From assembly GCF_001429545.1 (NCBI RefSeq), contig NZ_LMSP01000012.1, positions 609,818-673,817 of the forward strand: 64,000 nt of DNA, read 5' to 3'. The notes below the pieces were generated by a model. The model did no database searches and had not been told where the DNA came from. It saw only the letters and a program-made list of their open reading frames with translations. Position 1 is the stretch's first letter. Each line of letters starts with the position of its first letter. Positions 46,654 to 56,087 of the stretch are shown here, piece by piece. Source of the stretch: Paenibacillus sp. Soil787 (GTDB lineage Bacteria > Bacillota > Bacilli > Paenibacillales > NBRC-103111). The position numbers were made by a program, and so were the translations under genes.

Positions 46654-48366
46654 TTAACGCTGTGGCTGAATTTCAAGGAAATAGTCTCTTACTAAATTTT
46701 GCATATGTTGTGGAAGCTCGGAACGATTCAATGCACTAGAAGCCTCTGCCGCGTAATCGGCATAAACATCCTCATACGGCCGAGACGCTCCGTCTAGCGC
46801 CGGTGCTGTGCCGCCTTGGCTCACATCACCGCCGCTGCCGCGCGTTGGCCCGCCGTCAGCGTATGTGCCGCCGGTGCCTGAGCGCTCGCGCGGCGTTGCT
46901 ACGAGCCCGCGAGAGCCCGCTCCAGTGCCGCCCTGCGTGCCGCCTGCTCCGCTGCCGCTGCCGGTACCACCCGCATTCGCGCCGCCGGTTCCTGCACCAC
47001 CCGCACCTGCGCCACCCGGGCTGCCGTTGCCGCCGCTGGCAGGCGCTCCGCCTGCACTCGCTCCTGCACCTGCGCCGCTTGGTGCCGGGCTAGCGCTCGC
47101 ACTGCCAGCAGCGCCAGCAGCAGGCGACGCGCTAGCGCTCGGCTCAGCAGCGCCAGCCGCGGCAAGCTGCTCCGCGCGGCCGCCTGGCGCCCACGCCTGC
47201 CCGGGCTGCGCGCCGCTTGCAGCAAGCTCGCGTGCCTGCGGCAGCGCACCCGCGGCGAGGCTCGCCGCGGCCTCAGCAGCCTGCGCTTGCTGCTGCGCTA
47301 GAGCTTGCTGCGCGTTGCTCGCGGCCGCAAGCCCAGCCTGCAGCTTGGCCGCCGCAGCACCAGCGTCTTCGCCGCTTCTCAGTGCGCTAGCGGCCTGCTG
47401 CAGCTGCTCGCGAAGCTGCTGCTCAGCTTCCGGGGAAGCGGCCGCAGCGGAGGCCGCGAGGCGCTCGAGCTCGCTGGCAAGCTGCTGCTTCTGCTGCAGC
47501 GTCATCTTCTGCACCTGCTCGCCAAGTTTCGCTGCCTCGCGCTGAATACTCTCCGCGCTCTTCTGCTGGAGCGCTTTGCCTAATTCACGAAGTGCTTCCG
47601 TTCGCTGCATTGACTCTGCCCATTGCTTCGAGCGTTGTTTTTGCTTCTCGAGATCCCCAATACTCGTTTCCATCTTCTTCAATGATTTTTCCAGTTCATC
47701 CAAAGCTTTGGCTGATGTTGGCGTTTGGCTTAATTTGCGCTCCAACTCTTTTAAATCCTCCGTCATCTGCTTCATGATCGGTAACGGAGACGGCTTTGAT
47801 GCCAATTGTTTAACAAGCTCATCCACCTGTTTTTTCTGTGTTTCTACCCATGCTTTGTCTTTTACAGCATTAACTAGAATCGAATCTTTAGGATTCGGCA
47901 GAAGGAATAACAGAACCAGTACAACCAATGCGCAAGCTCCGGGCAACCACTTATTTCTCGGAATCCTCATGGAAACAATCTGATTCAACTTTTCTACTAC
48001 AAAAAGATTCCCTTTCTCAAGGGCATCCTGCCTTTGAAGAGAGGCTACCAATGACGTTTCATCCTGATGAATAAGAGCTGTTAATATCCGATCTTCCAAA
48101 CCATTCTGATCAAGCAGTTTTGACGCATCCACATCAGTAGGTTGACGTAGCAACAACCAAATAAGCCCAATTCCAACGATTGTAACCAAGCTGAGCAGCG
48201 CCCCATACCTATATCCGCTAACCAGGAAGAGACGTCCACACACCATCCACATGCAAGCAAGCACTATACCCATTGTCAAACTTCGAATGAAATAATCCAG
48301 TCCCTTTGCTTTTAACAACCGAATTCGCACAGGCTTTAGCAGCATATCCAACGATGCAAATTTCAA
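46654..48366 (-). CDS. Coiled-coil membrane protein with low-complexity tail, unknown
   Basis: A 570-residue protein. Two or three spans in the first 165 residues enclose a soluble loop (LLDQNGLEDRILTALIHQDE); a long Lys/Glu/Gln coiled coil covers about 175-320, an Ala/Gln-rich stretch about 320-400, and Gly/Ala/Ser/Pro low complexity about 400-500. A conserved-looking end (YEDVYADYAAEASSALNRSE and MQNLVRDYFLEI) closes it. The layout of N-terminal spans plus a long coiled coil recalls DUF4175-type partners of MoxR/VWA operons, but I do not claim membership. Start is TTG with GAGAGGAG. DNA of the low-complexity part is extremely G+C-rich. Confidence 0.78.
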   Translation of the reverse strand: MKFASLDMLLKPVRIRLLKAKGLDYFIRSLTMGIVLACMWMVCGRLFLVSGYRYGALLSLVTIVGIGLIWLLLRQPTDVDASKLLDQNGLEDRILTALIHQDETSLVASLQRQDALEKGNLFVVEKLNQIVSMRIPRNKWLPGACALVVLVLLFLLPNPKDSILVNAVKDKAWVETQKKQVDELVKQLASKPSPLPIMKQMTEDLKELERKLSQTPTSAKALDELEKSLKKMETSIGDLEKQKQRSKQWAESMQRTEALRELGKALQQKSAESIQREAAKLGEQVQKMTLQQKQQLASELERLAASAAAASPEAEQQLREQLQQAASALRSGEDAGAAAAKLQAGLAAASNAQQALAQQQAQAAEAAASLAAGALPQARELAASGAQPGQAWAPGGRAEQLAAAGAAEPSASASPAAGAAGSASASPAPSGAGAGASAGGAPASGGNGSPGGAGAGGAGTGGANAGGTGSGSGAGGTQGGTGAGSRGLVATPRERSGTGGTYADGGPTRGSGGDVSQGGTAPALDGASRPYEDVYADYAAEASSALNRSELPQHMQNLVRDYFLEIQPQR

Positions 48367-48440
48367 GTACTGACAGCTCCTCTCTGATCATTAAATGTAC
48401 GTTTCAATGAATTTCTTCCTTATTACGTTCTTTACTAATG

Positions 48441-49274
48441 CTATTTTTTCCGTTTCATAATCGGCCTTAAATACCTCACACTAAGCCAGATCAGGATAAC
48501 CAAGAGAACCGTGTAGCTGCCAACGAAAATATGCCACATTTGTAACAGTGTATGCCCTTTAAACAAATTCTTGGCAAAATCAGGAACCATCAAACTTGCC
48601 AGGACAGCCATCGGGTTAAAACTCAGGAAATAACCAAGTACTTCCTCATTCATTCCTTGCCTTCTTAAATTACCGAAAAAAAGACCAGCAAGAGCTGTAA
48701 ACCCAAAAACAAAAAGTACAAAGCCATAAGTCGCTATCACGGAGATGACCGTCTTTTTAAAAATTGTAGAGAAGAAAATCCCAACAGCACCAAAGAGAAG
48801 CATAACGAATACATAAAAAACAAATACAGAGAGAACTTGCTTTGGAGAGACGCCCCCATATAAGAAAACAATACTATACAGCGGCATCGTAGCCACTACT
48901 GTCAGCAGCATGAAACTAAGGGAAGCAAACAGCTTACTGAGAATAATCGTTCCCGAGCTCATCTGCGTCGTAAGCAGCATGTTTAATGTCTGTTTTTCTC
49001 GTTCTCCGCTTACAACCCCGGCTGTTAAGCCAGGTGTCATAAAAGCGATCAAGACAAGCTGCGCTCCGCTTAGAAAGTAGAATAGCTCGCTACTTCTGGC
49101 TGCGTTAAGTACACCTGCTTGCTGGTTGCTCATGTTAATATAAGCAAATCCAAGGGCAAACAGGCCAATGGCTATCAAATAAATCAAGATGGAGATTGGA
49201 GATCGAATCGTCCGCATGCGCAAGCGAAATTCCTTTTCCATGACGGGATTAATCCAACTTAACTTGCTGTTCAT
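48441..49274 (-). CDS. ABC-2-type transporter permease
   Basis: A 277-residue membrane protein with six predicted spans and the opening NPVMEKEFRLRMRTIRSP typical of ABC-2 permeases, followed by GVVSGEREKQTLNMLLTTQMS near residue 87, the standard cytoplasmic loop of the family. It resembles the permease of GldA/GldF or NatA/NatB type exporters. It starts inside the ATPase gene (26-base overlap) with AAAGGAGG upstream. Substrate unknown. Confidence 0.9.
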   Translation of the reverse strand: MNSKLSWINPVMEKEFRLRMRTIRSPISILIYLIAIGLFALGFAYINMSNQQAGVLNAARSSELFYFLSGAQLVLIAFMTPGLTAGVVSGEREKQTLNMLLTTQMSSGTIILSKLFASLSFMLLTVVATMPLYSIVFLYGGVSPKQVLSVFVFYVFVMLLFGAVGIFFSTIFKKTVISVIATYGFVLFVFGFTALAGLFFGNLRRQGMNEEVLGYFLSFNPMAVLASLMVPDFAKNLFKGHTLLQMWHIFVGSYTVLLVILIWLSVRYLRPIMKRKK

Positions 49275-50202
49275 CGTGCGCTCCGCCTCCTTTCGTTATT
49301 TCCAGGAATACATCTTCCAAATTCGTCAAAGCTTCGCTAAATGACAGGATAGGAAAGCCTTTCTCAACCAATCGTGCAAGTAAAAGAGACTGATCCTCAT
49401 CCGTCCCGCCAAAGTGAACGTGTAAACCTTTCTCATCGTTAAACACCATGGTCACATGAGGCTGTTGTTCAAGATATGACAATGCTTCTTCCGTCCTACT
49501 CACCATGCGTACTTGAAGTACACGATTGGCTTTCATCCGACTTTGAATATCGGATACTTTCCCTTTAGCGATAAGCTTCCCATATTCAATAACCCCTATT
49601 TCATCCACCATTTCCGCTAACTCTGGCAAAATATGTGATGAAATAATGATGGTTTTTCCCATAGCCTTGAGCTCTTTAAGTATTTCTCTCATCTCGATGC
49701 GAGCTCTCGGATCAAGTCCAGAAGCCGGTTCATCGAGAATAAGCACCTCCGGCTCATGCACCAAGCATCTAGCTAAGCATAGACGCTGCTTCATTCCTCT
49801 TGACAATGAATCGACATAGAAGTCTGCTTTTTCCGATAAATTGACAAGGTCTAGGAGCTGAGGGATCAGCTTCAACCGTTCGGCTCTAGGAATACCATAG
49901 CTTGCACCGTAGAAATCCAGATACTCTATTGCTTTGAAATTGTCATACACGCCAAAAAAATCCGGCATATACCCAATCAGCTTTCGAACCTCTTTCGGCT
50001 TCTCCGTAACATCGTATCCACCAACCTTCGCTGTGCCCGAAGTTGGGCTTAATAGAGTCGCAAGGATGGACATCGTTGTCGATTTGCCAGCCCCGTTGGG
50101 ACCTACAAAACCAAATACGGTTCCTTTATCGATTTGCATGGTCAACGAATCAAGCGCTGTGAAGTTACCGTATCTTTTTGTTAATTCCGTCGTCGTAATC
50201 AT
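49249..50202 (-). CDS. ABC transporter ATP-binding protein
   Basis: A 317-residue ATPase. Walker A GPNGAGKST lies near residue 35, the Q-loop region GYMPDFFGVYDNF near 83, signature LSRGMKQRLCLARCL near 134, Walker B VLILDEPASGLDPRAR near 154 and the H-loop IISSHILPEL near 188. The C-terminal 100 residues are the extra domain found in ABC-2 exporters. Four-base overlap with the exported protein gene and 26-base overlap with the permease gene mark a tight operon. Confidence 0.94.
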   Translation of the reverse strand: MITTTELTKRYGNFTALDSLTMQIDKGTVFGFVGPNGAGKSTTMSILATLLSPTSGTAKVGGYDVTEKPKEVRKLIGYMPDFFGVYDNFKAIEYLDFYGASYGIPRAERLKLIPQLLDLVNLSEKADFYVDSLSRGMKQRLCLARCLVHEPEVLILDEPASGLDPRARIEMREILKELKAMGKTIIISSHILPELAEMVDEIGVIEYGKLIAKGKVSDIQSRMKANRVLQVRMVSRTEEALSYLEQQPHVTMVFNDEKGLHVHFGGTDEDQSLLLARLVEKGFPILSFSEALTNLEDVFLEITKGGGAHDEQQVKLD

Positions 50203-52625
50203 CGTTTCACCGTCCCTTCAAGAGAAACTGCAGGGATTCGGAACATGGTATTATTTTGTATCGTGGTTACTTTCATGCGAATCGATTTCCCCTCAAGCAA
50301 ATATGGCTGCAGCTTGTCTCCCTCCCAGGATTGGAATGATTTTAAGATAAATGGCTCCCAGGCCATGGACTGTGAATTCCATAAATCCAAGGTTACATCC
50401 GGATTAGGATCACCTGTCATTTCCATCGTTTGATAGCTAGCACCCGAAATGGGAGGCAATTGATAACTTAACGTAACATCCCCGCTGCCCATTTGCATGA
50501 AAGGACCATTTTGGAATTGAATGGAGCTCATTTTCAAATGATTATCAATTAATTCAGGTACCATCACCGTGCTTGGAATCACAATTTTGCCCTCAGGTGT
50601 CACATAATCAATCTTCATGTCCTGAGCTATTAGTGATAGCTGCTCAGTTGGGATGCTGCCGCTTGAAGAAAGGTTTAAGGAAATCTGTTCCCTTACCCAC
50701 CCGATAATCATCGGATCAACTCCTCCTGAAAGCGAAACCTTGCGATGTAAATACGCATTTAACATGGAGCGCTGATGCAAGCCCGTATCATAACCGTTAT
50801 TCGTATTGGGATGTGGATAAGCAAGCTGCGCAACATCGAAACTATTCGTAATTCCGAAACCATTCGCCGTATCAAAGCTGGCTGAAGCTCCAGCCTTTAC
50901 AGAACCGATTTTGACGAACGTTTGATTCACCAGGACGGCTGCATCTGTCAAATCCTTCTTCGTATTATTCGTTATTTGCCCCTTTGCTCCTTTGGCAGAT
51001 AACTCCGATATGCTGTAGTCAAGCATCCCTAACTGAACCGGCAGCTCTTCGTCCACTGCTAATTTGCTGATTGAAGCGTATGAAATATCCTGTAATCCTA
51101 CAATTGCTGCTTCCTGTTCTTGTCTAATAACAAGTTCACTTCGATCATGCAGCTGTAGGCCAGGATAAACTTCTCCTTGCATAAAAGGAGATACCGCTGC
51201 TTTTCCAGGGAATTTAAGCTCCATGCTGCCGCCCTTAGGTAAAAATATAGATAACGTGGACTGCTTGGTCCCCGAGCCCGAGCCATTTAATGTAATCGTA
51301 TTAAAGGTTTGAGCCATTGTACTCCCGCGATTGGACGCTCCAAATTGAAAGATTCCAATACTTGTCACGATAGCTGCAATTGGAATGACATACCAAGCCC
51401 ATTCTCTTCGATCTAGTCGACGTAAAATCATATATAGTAACGGTCCAACTACAATCGCATAAAGCAGTAAAACCAAGGCTAGGAGGGCTAATTTAGGCGG
51501 CTGCAAGGATGGGAAGTATTCTAGTGCACGGTCCAACTCATAGTAGGGATCATTTCCGTATTTCATCTGGTTTAAATTAGAGGCATTCGCCGTTTCTAAT
51601 GGTCCAGACAGCATCTGCTCCCATAATCTAGCATTCCCATTCCATGAGGCAAGTGGATTTAGAGATAAATCATACCCCACGTAGGTCACGAACCCGCTCC
51701 CATAAGCACCTCTCACATATATAGGAAGAGTTCCGTCGGTAACAACCGATTCGGCCCCTTTAACCGGCTTTGCTTGTGAAAGCGTGAACGGCTGTGTGAG
51801 GATCAGTTCCTTCTCCCCCACTTTAGCGAGCTCAGGAAGCTCCTTAACTGTTGTTGTACCTTGATATGTTACAGGAGAAGCTTCTGCGAATGGTGCAGCA
51901 GTCTTCGGATAGCCAGCACCGCCAGCTAAGAGGAGAGTTCCACCCCTTTTTGTCCATTGAAGGATGGCTTGTACTTGCTCCCCTGTCAGCGTATCCGAGG
52001 CAAAATCATTTAGGGCAAGAATATCTAAACCATCTAAACCCAAAGCCTCACGCGGAATATCTGCTTGTTTGAGATGAAGAACATTAAGCTTCTTGCCTGA
52101 CTGACCGAGCAACGAAAGAAAGTTCAATGTATCTACATCTCGGGCTAAAACACCAACCTGTAAAGTCTCTTTAGGTAATTGGAAGGCTTCCAGATAGGTC
52201 TTGCCATCTAACGTTTTTTTCTTTCCGTTTTTTAGTGATTTTTCATAAAAGGCTATCGTATTATTGCTTTTTGTATACGTATAACCAGGTAAGAGCATAG
52301 TTACCACTTTCGTGCTGCCTTTTGGAAGCTCGACATGCTCTACATAGCTAAAATCCTTGCTGCGATTCGGATTGGCTACCTGTATCACGAGATCGCCGGA
52401 TAAGTCAGCTCCTTGATTATGCAGTGACATTGTAACAGGCGTCCAACGCCCCTGCTTGACATTGGAAGCACCGAAGCCGACTTCCGATTGAATCTCAATC
52501 ATCGCATCATCCGCACTAACTACACTTGAGATGGGAACCAAAGCTTGGAAACATAAAGCAATGATCGAACAAACAAGAAAACATGTGAGACGAAATGTAC
52601 GTGTCTTAAACGAACTTAATTTCAC
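50199..52625 (-). CDS. Exported membrane protein with GATase-like domain, cluster lead gene
   Basis: An 808-residue protein with a signal peptide (about 1-38, ending VVSA), an N-terminal beta-sandwich, a Rossmann-like class I glutamine-amidotransferase fold at about 155-345 (DILALNDFASDTLTGEQ, LQWTKRGGTLLLAGGAGYP) without an evident catalytic triad, two spans at 379-400 and 411-430, and a second large beta-rich region of about 380 residues. The outline recalls GldG-like partners of ABC exporters, by layout only. Start is GTG with AAGGGAG. It heads the cluster and overlaps the ATPase gene by four bases. Confidence 0.8.
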   Translation of the reverse strand: MKLSSFKTRTFRLTCFLVCSIIALCFQALVPISSVVSADDAMIEIQSEVGFGASNVKQGRWTPVTMSLHNQGADLSGDLVIQVANPNRSKDFSYVEHVELPKGSTKVVTMLLPGYTYTKSNNTIAFYEKSLKNGKKKTLDGKTYLEAFQLPKETLQVGVLARDVDTLNFLSLLGQSGKKLNVLHLKQADIPREALGLDGLDILALNDFASDTLTGEQVQAILQWTKRGGTLLLAGGAGYPKTAAPFAEASPVTYQGTTTVKELPELAKVGEKELILTQPFTLSQAKPVKGAESVVTDGTLPIYVRGAYGSGFVTYVGYDLSLNPLASWNGNARLWEQMLSGPLETANASNLNQMKYGNDPYYELDRALEYFPSLQPPKLALLALVLLLYAIVVGPLLYMILRRLDRREWAWYVIPIAAIVTSIGIFQFGASNRGSTMAQTFNTITLNGSGSGTKQSTLSIFLPKGGSMELKFPGKAAVSPFMQGEVYPGLQLHDRSELVIRQEQEAAIVGLQDISYASISKLAVDEELPVQLGMLDYSISELSAKGAKGQITNNTKKDLTDAAVLVNQTFVKIGSVKAGASASFDTANGFGITNSFDVAQLAYPHPNTNNGYDTGLHQRSMLNAYLHRKVSLSGGVDPMIIGWVREQISLNLSSSGSIPTEQLSLIAQDMKIDYVTPEGKIVIPSTVMVPELIDNHLKMSSIQFQNGPFMQMGSGDVTLSYQLPPISGASYQTMEMTGDPNPDVTLDLWNSQSMAWEPFILKSFQSWEGDKLQPYLLEGKSIRMKVTTIQNNTMFRIPAVSLEGTVKR

Positions 52626-52702
52626 GCTGTGAACTCCCTTCTATTCATAACCTACTTCATAACTAGACGACACAATTGGAAAAAAGTTTCAATTTCAAAC
52701 AT

Positions 52703-52744
52703 AAAAAAACAAACCGCTTCGCTGATAACTTCAGCTTGGCGGTT
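52703..52744 (-). terminator. Terminator of the TerC-family gene
   Basis: AACCGC / GCGGTT outer arms and GCTGA / TCAGC inner arms, followed by TGTTTTTTT on the minus strand. It separates terC from the downstream ABC/MoxR cluster, which therefore needs its own promoter. Confidence 0.8.
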
Positions 52745-52755
52745 TTCCAAATCCT

Positions 52756-53436
52756 CTAATCATTTCTTGCTTTGAATTGCAGTAATCGCACCCATTTGAA
52801 GGTTAAGCCGATCATAATAACGAGCGAAGCCGCTACAATGGGGATCCATACATGCAGTGACTCATAATCATGAAGCAGCCAATCAATCATTTTCTCATCT
52901 TTAACGAACATTTCCCCCGCTGTATATCCGAGAATGCCAGCCCCCATAAATACGAGAATTGGAAATTTCTGCAGCAGCTCCATCACTAACGTACTTCCCC
53001 AAATAATGATAGGGATACTTAGTCCGATACCAAGAATGATGACTGTGTTATTCCCATTCCCTTTAGCCGCAATGGCGAGAACATTATCCAAACTCATAAC
53101 GAAATCCGCTACAACGATCGTCCATATCGCTTTACCAAGCGTAGAGGCTTCTTTCACATTGGCATGGCTGTCATCATCCGTAAGCAGTTTTATTGCAATC
53201 CAGAACAGTAGAATGGATCCCCCGGCTTGAATATATGGGATATCGAGCAGACTTACTGCAACTAAAGTCAGAATCAACCTTAAGGCAATAGCCCCGAAAG
53301 CACCCCACCATATCGCGAGCTTACGCTGGGCAAGCGGCAAATTTTTGCTCGCCAATGCAATGACGACAGCATTATCACCGCTAAGCACAATATTGATCAA
53401 CATAATTTGCAAAAACAAAATGAGCGCATCAATCAT
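52756..53436 (-). CDS. TerC-family (YjbE-type) integral membrane protein
   Basis: A 226-residue protein with seven or eight spans. The two family motifs LSGDNAVVIALASKNLP near residue 19 and VVADFVMSLDNVLAIAA near 107 carry the paired acidic residues in membrane helices that are thought to bind metal. Bacillus relatives export manganese and help metallate secreted enzymes; that role here is inferred. GGGAGGT precedes the ATG. The roughly 100-base leader is too short for, and shows no sign of, a yybP-ykoY manganese riboswitch. Confidence 0.9.
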   Translation of the reverse strand: MIDALILFLQIMLINIVLSGDNAVVIALASKNLPLAQRKLAIWWGAFGAIALRLILTLVAVSLLDIPYIQAGGSILLFWIAIKLLTDDDSHANVKEASTLGKAIWTIVVADFVMSLDNVLAIAAKGNGNNTVIILGIGLSIPIIIWGSTLVMELLQKFPILVFMGAGILGYTAGEMFVKDEKMIDWLLHDYESLHVWIPIVAASLVIMIGLTFKWVRLLQFKARND

Positions 53437-53517
53437 GCTTTACAACCTCCCAAGATGCATGGCAAGCAGGTGACAATAGCTGGAATTATAGCGGCGGATA
53501 AGTTAGAAACGGAGAGA

Positions 53518-53536
53518 CTTTGAGCTGCACTCAAAG
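53518..53536 (-). terminator. Weak hairpin between thiI and the TerC gene
   Basis: CTTTGAG / CTCAAAG, a 7-bp stem with a 5-base loop just past thiI, followed by TCTCTCCGTTTC on the minus strand. The poor T-run suggests partial termination at most. Confidence 0.4.
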
Positions 53537-53540
53537 ATCC

Positions 53541-54749
53541 CTAAATTAAGTAGGAGTCAGACACCTTCTTCATTTGACCATGAACAATTTCAATGGTTTC
53601 TGTTTGTAAGACAGCTTTCTCAATTAATTCAGGTAAGAAGTCCATACTGTTCTCGATTTTCTCAACCATGCGCAGGTTAGGATTGGTACTTGGGGATGGA
53701 GGAAGAAATAAGGAACAGCAATCTTCATAAGGCAAAATCGAGATCGGGAAAGTGCCTATCGATTCGGCTATTCGAATAATCTCTTGCTTGTCCATCATCA
53801 TGAGCGGCTGTAAAAGCGGCAGCGTTACAACGCGCCCTATGACATTTAGGCTTGGCAGCGTTTGACTTGCCACCTGGCCTAAGCTTTCACCGGTCACTAA
53901 CGCACTTAGACCTTCTCGGTCTGCAATCTGTTCGGCAATGCGATACATTGCTCTTCGAATTAGCGTTACTAATAAATTATCTTGATACTCACGGTGGATA
54001 GATGTCTGTACTTCCGTAAATGGAACCAAATGAAGCTTTACGGAATCTGTATAAGCAGATAGCTGGTGTGCCAGTTCAATCACTTTATCCTTCGCACGCT
54101 CGCTTGTGTAAGGATAACTATGAAAGTGAATGGCCTCGATGGAAAGTCCCTTACGCATCGCTAACCAACCGGCAACCGGACTATCAATTCCCCCAGATAG
54201 CATCAGCAGCGCTTTTCCACTTGTTCCAGACGGGAATCCTCCAGCCCCCTCAATAACCTCTACGTACATGAGTACTTGCTCTTCGCGAATCTCCACGCGC
54301 AGCTCAACCTCAGGATGATGAACATCCACCTGAAGACCCGGTGATGCTTGAAGCACATAGCCTCCAACCAAATAATTCATTCGCTGCGAATCAAATGGAA
54401 ATGATTTGTTCACTCTGCGAACGGTCACTTTAAAGGTTGCTGGTTGTTTAGGCAATGCCTGCATCATACGCAGCGCCATCTCTTGAATGGCTTCGACTTC
54501 CATAGGAGCATGATAGGCAGGACTAAACGATGCAAGTCCAAATACGCGCTGCAAAGCTGCTGAAGCTTCTTCATACGCTGCTCCCCCTAGCTCCACATAT
54601 ACGCGTCCAAACTCTGGAATATACCTTAAATCAGGAAAAGAGCCTAAAACTTTGCGAATTTGAGTCATGACGCTTCTCTCAAAACGCTTACGATTTTTTC
54701 CTTTGAGCGTCAACTCGCCAAAGCGCAAAATTAAACAATCCGGTTTCAT
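53541..54749 (-). CDS. thiI: tRNA 4-thiouridine synthetase ThiI
   Basis: Adenylates U8 of tRNA and inserts sulfur, and may also supply sulfur for thiamine. The 402-residue protein has an N-terminal ferredoxin-like domain, a THUMP domain (about 60-165), and the PP-loop ATPase with SGGIDSPVAGW near residue 185. There is no C-terminal rhodanese domain, as in other Bacillus-type ThiI. It overlaps the cysteine desulfurase gene by four bases; that enzyme is its sulfur donor in B. subtilis (NifZ-ThiI pair). Confidence 0.96.
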   Translation of the reverse strand: MKPDCLILRFGELTLKGKNRKRFERSVMTQIRKVLGSFPDLRYIPEFGRVYVELGGAAYEEASAALQRVFGLASFSPAYHAPMEVEAIQEMALRMMQALPKQPATFKVTVRRVNKSFPFDSQRMNYLVGGYVLQASPGLQVDVHHPEVELRVEIREEQVLMYVEVIEGAGGFPSGTSGKALLMLSGGIDSPVAGWLAMRKGLSIEAIHFHSYPYTSERAKDKVIELAHQLSAYTDSVKLHLVPFTEVQTSIHREYQDNLLVTLIRRAMYRIAEQIADREGLSALVTGESLGQVASQTLPSLNVIGRVVTLPLLQPLMMMDKQEIIRIAESIGTFPISILPYEDCCSLFLPPSPSTNPNLRMVEKIENSMDFLPELIEKAVLQTETIEIVHGQMKKVSDSYLI

Positions 54750-55924
54750 CTTCTCGTCCCCCTTCTGACTGATGATTTACTGAGCATGGGAGCAAGCTCC
54801 TTCACAACCTCGCGCATTGCGGCAATGAATAGCTGTACGTCCTTTTCTTGATGTTCGTAAGAGAAGCTAACTCTTAGTCCGCTAACAGCTCTGTCTCGAC
54901 TGCAGCCTAAAGCTAGCATCACCGTGCTTGGATCTGATTCCTCTGAGGCACAGGCTGATTTCGTAGAAATGTATATATGCCGCTGCTCAAGTGCATGAAC
55001 GACAACCTCCGCCTTCATCCCCACGAAAGCAAAATGAACGATATGCGGAGCCATCTCTTCTTCCTGCTCGGATCCTGTAAGGGTCAGCTCAGGGATCGAT
55101 GAGATACCATCCACAATCAAGCGTCTTACCCGATACTTATGCTCTGTTTTGGCTGTTAGGTTGTCTACGGAAAGTCGGAGCGCTTTGGCCATTCCTACAA
55201 TGAGCGGGACATTCTCCGTACCGGAGCGAATGCCATATTCTTGACCGCCCCCTACAAGCAGCGGTTTGAGCTGCACACCTTCTCTGCGGTACAGAAACCC
55301 AACTCCTTTAGGCCCTCTGAATTTATGAGCAGATGCACTGCATAAGTCAACTCCCCACTCTTTAGGGTGAAAAGGAAGCTTTGCAATGCCTTGAACGGCA
55401 TCAACATGAAATATCACTTTTGGATATTGAGCTAACCATCGGCCGATTTCTCGGATAGGCTGAATTGTACCTACTTCATTATTGACATACATAACGCTAA
55501 CAAGGATGGTATCTTCTGTTATTGCTGCTTGAAGGGTCTCCAGCTCAACACTCCCCTTACTATTTACAGGTAAATAAGTAACTCGAAAACCTTCACGCTC
55601 CAATTCAAGAAAAACTTCCTTCACTGAGGGGTGTTCGATTTGCGTAGTAATGAGATGCTTTCCGCGGTTTTGATAGCTGTAAACAGCACCCTTAATCGCC
55701 AAATTATTACTTTCCGTTCCGCCGGACGTACATATAATTTCAGCAGGCAGCACACCCAATGCTCCTGCAATCACCTCTTTGGAGCTGTTTAGCAGCTTCT
55801 CCGCTTGTATACCTAATCGATGAATCGAAGATGGATTTCCATAATGTTCCTTCATCACTTCGGCTATCGTTTCAATGACTTCTTCATAAAGTGGCGTTGT
55901 CGCCGCGTAGTCCAAATAAAGCAT
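54746..55924 (-). CDS. Cysteine desulfurase (NifS/IscS family), ThiI partner
   Basis: A pyridoxal-phosphate enzyme that removes sulfur from cysteine as a persulfide. MLYLDYAATTPLYEEV opens the fold; TSGGTESNNLAI, HVDAVQ and the PLP lysine in SASAHKFRGPKG near residue 205 follow, and the active Cys sits in STKSACASEESDPS near 328. I start at the ATG of MLYLDYA (392 residues); an upstream TTG adds 16 residues and has an AAAGG site of its own, so the start is not certain. Coupling to thiI indicates a dedicated sulfur donor. Confidence 0.92.
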   Translation of the reverse strand: MLYLDYAATTPLYEEVIETIAEVMKEHYGNPSSIHRLGIQAEKLLNSSKEVIAGALGVLPAEIICTSGGTESNNLAIKGAVYSYQNRGKHLITTQIEHPSVKEVFLELEREGFRVTYLPVNSKGSVELETLQAAITEDTILVSVMYVNNEVGTIQPIREIGRWLAQYPKVIFHVDAVQGIAKLPFHPKEWGVDLCSASAHKFRGPKGVGFLYRREGVQLKPLLVGGGQEYGIRSGTENVPLIVGMAKALRLSVDNLTAKTEHKYRVRRLIVDGISSIPELTLTGSEQEEEMAPHIVHFAFVGMKAEVVVHALEQRHIYISTKSACASEESDPSTVMLALGCSRDRAVSGLRVSFSYEHQEKDVQLFIAAMREVVKELAPMLSKSSVRRGTRR

Positions 55925-56034
55925 TTTTTGCTGATTCCCCTTTTTCACGCTCTTGCTGCCGCGCACAATCAATTTAAATTCCTTTCATCATTAAAGCTTA
56001 AAACTGGGCATAACTCAAGCATTCCCTTGGTAAC

Positions 56035-56074
56035 ACAAAAAGCCGACCTCCGCATACACATGCGAAAATCAGCT
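56035..56074 (-). terminator. Terminator of the lytic transglycosylase gene
   Basis: AGCTGA / TCGGCT outer arms (one G-T pair) with an inner CGCAT / ATGCG hairpin, followed by TTTTTGTG on the minus strand. Confidence 0.7.
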
Positions 56075-56087
56075 AGTTAGCTAGTGA

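Noticed and set aside
46808..47545. Long plus-strand frame of 245 codons opposite the coiled-coil gene
   Set aside because: Pro/Ala/Cys-rich product of the G+C bias; no ribosome site and antisense to a supported gene in a tight operon.
53437..53540. yybP-ykoY manganese riboswitch before the TerC gene
   Set aside because: The leader is too short and lacks the conserved loop elements of that riboswitch.
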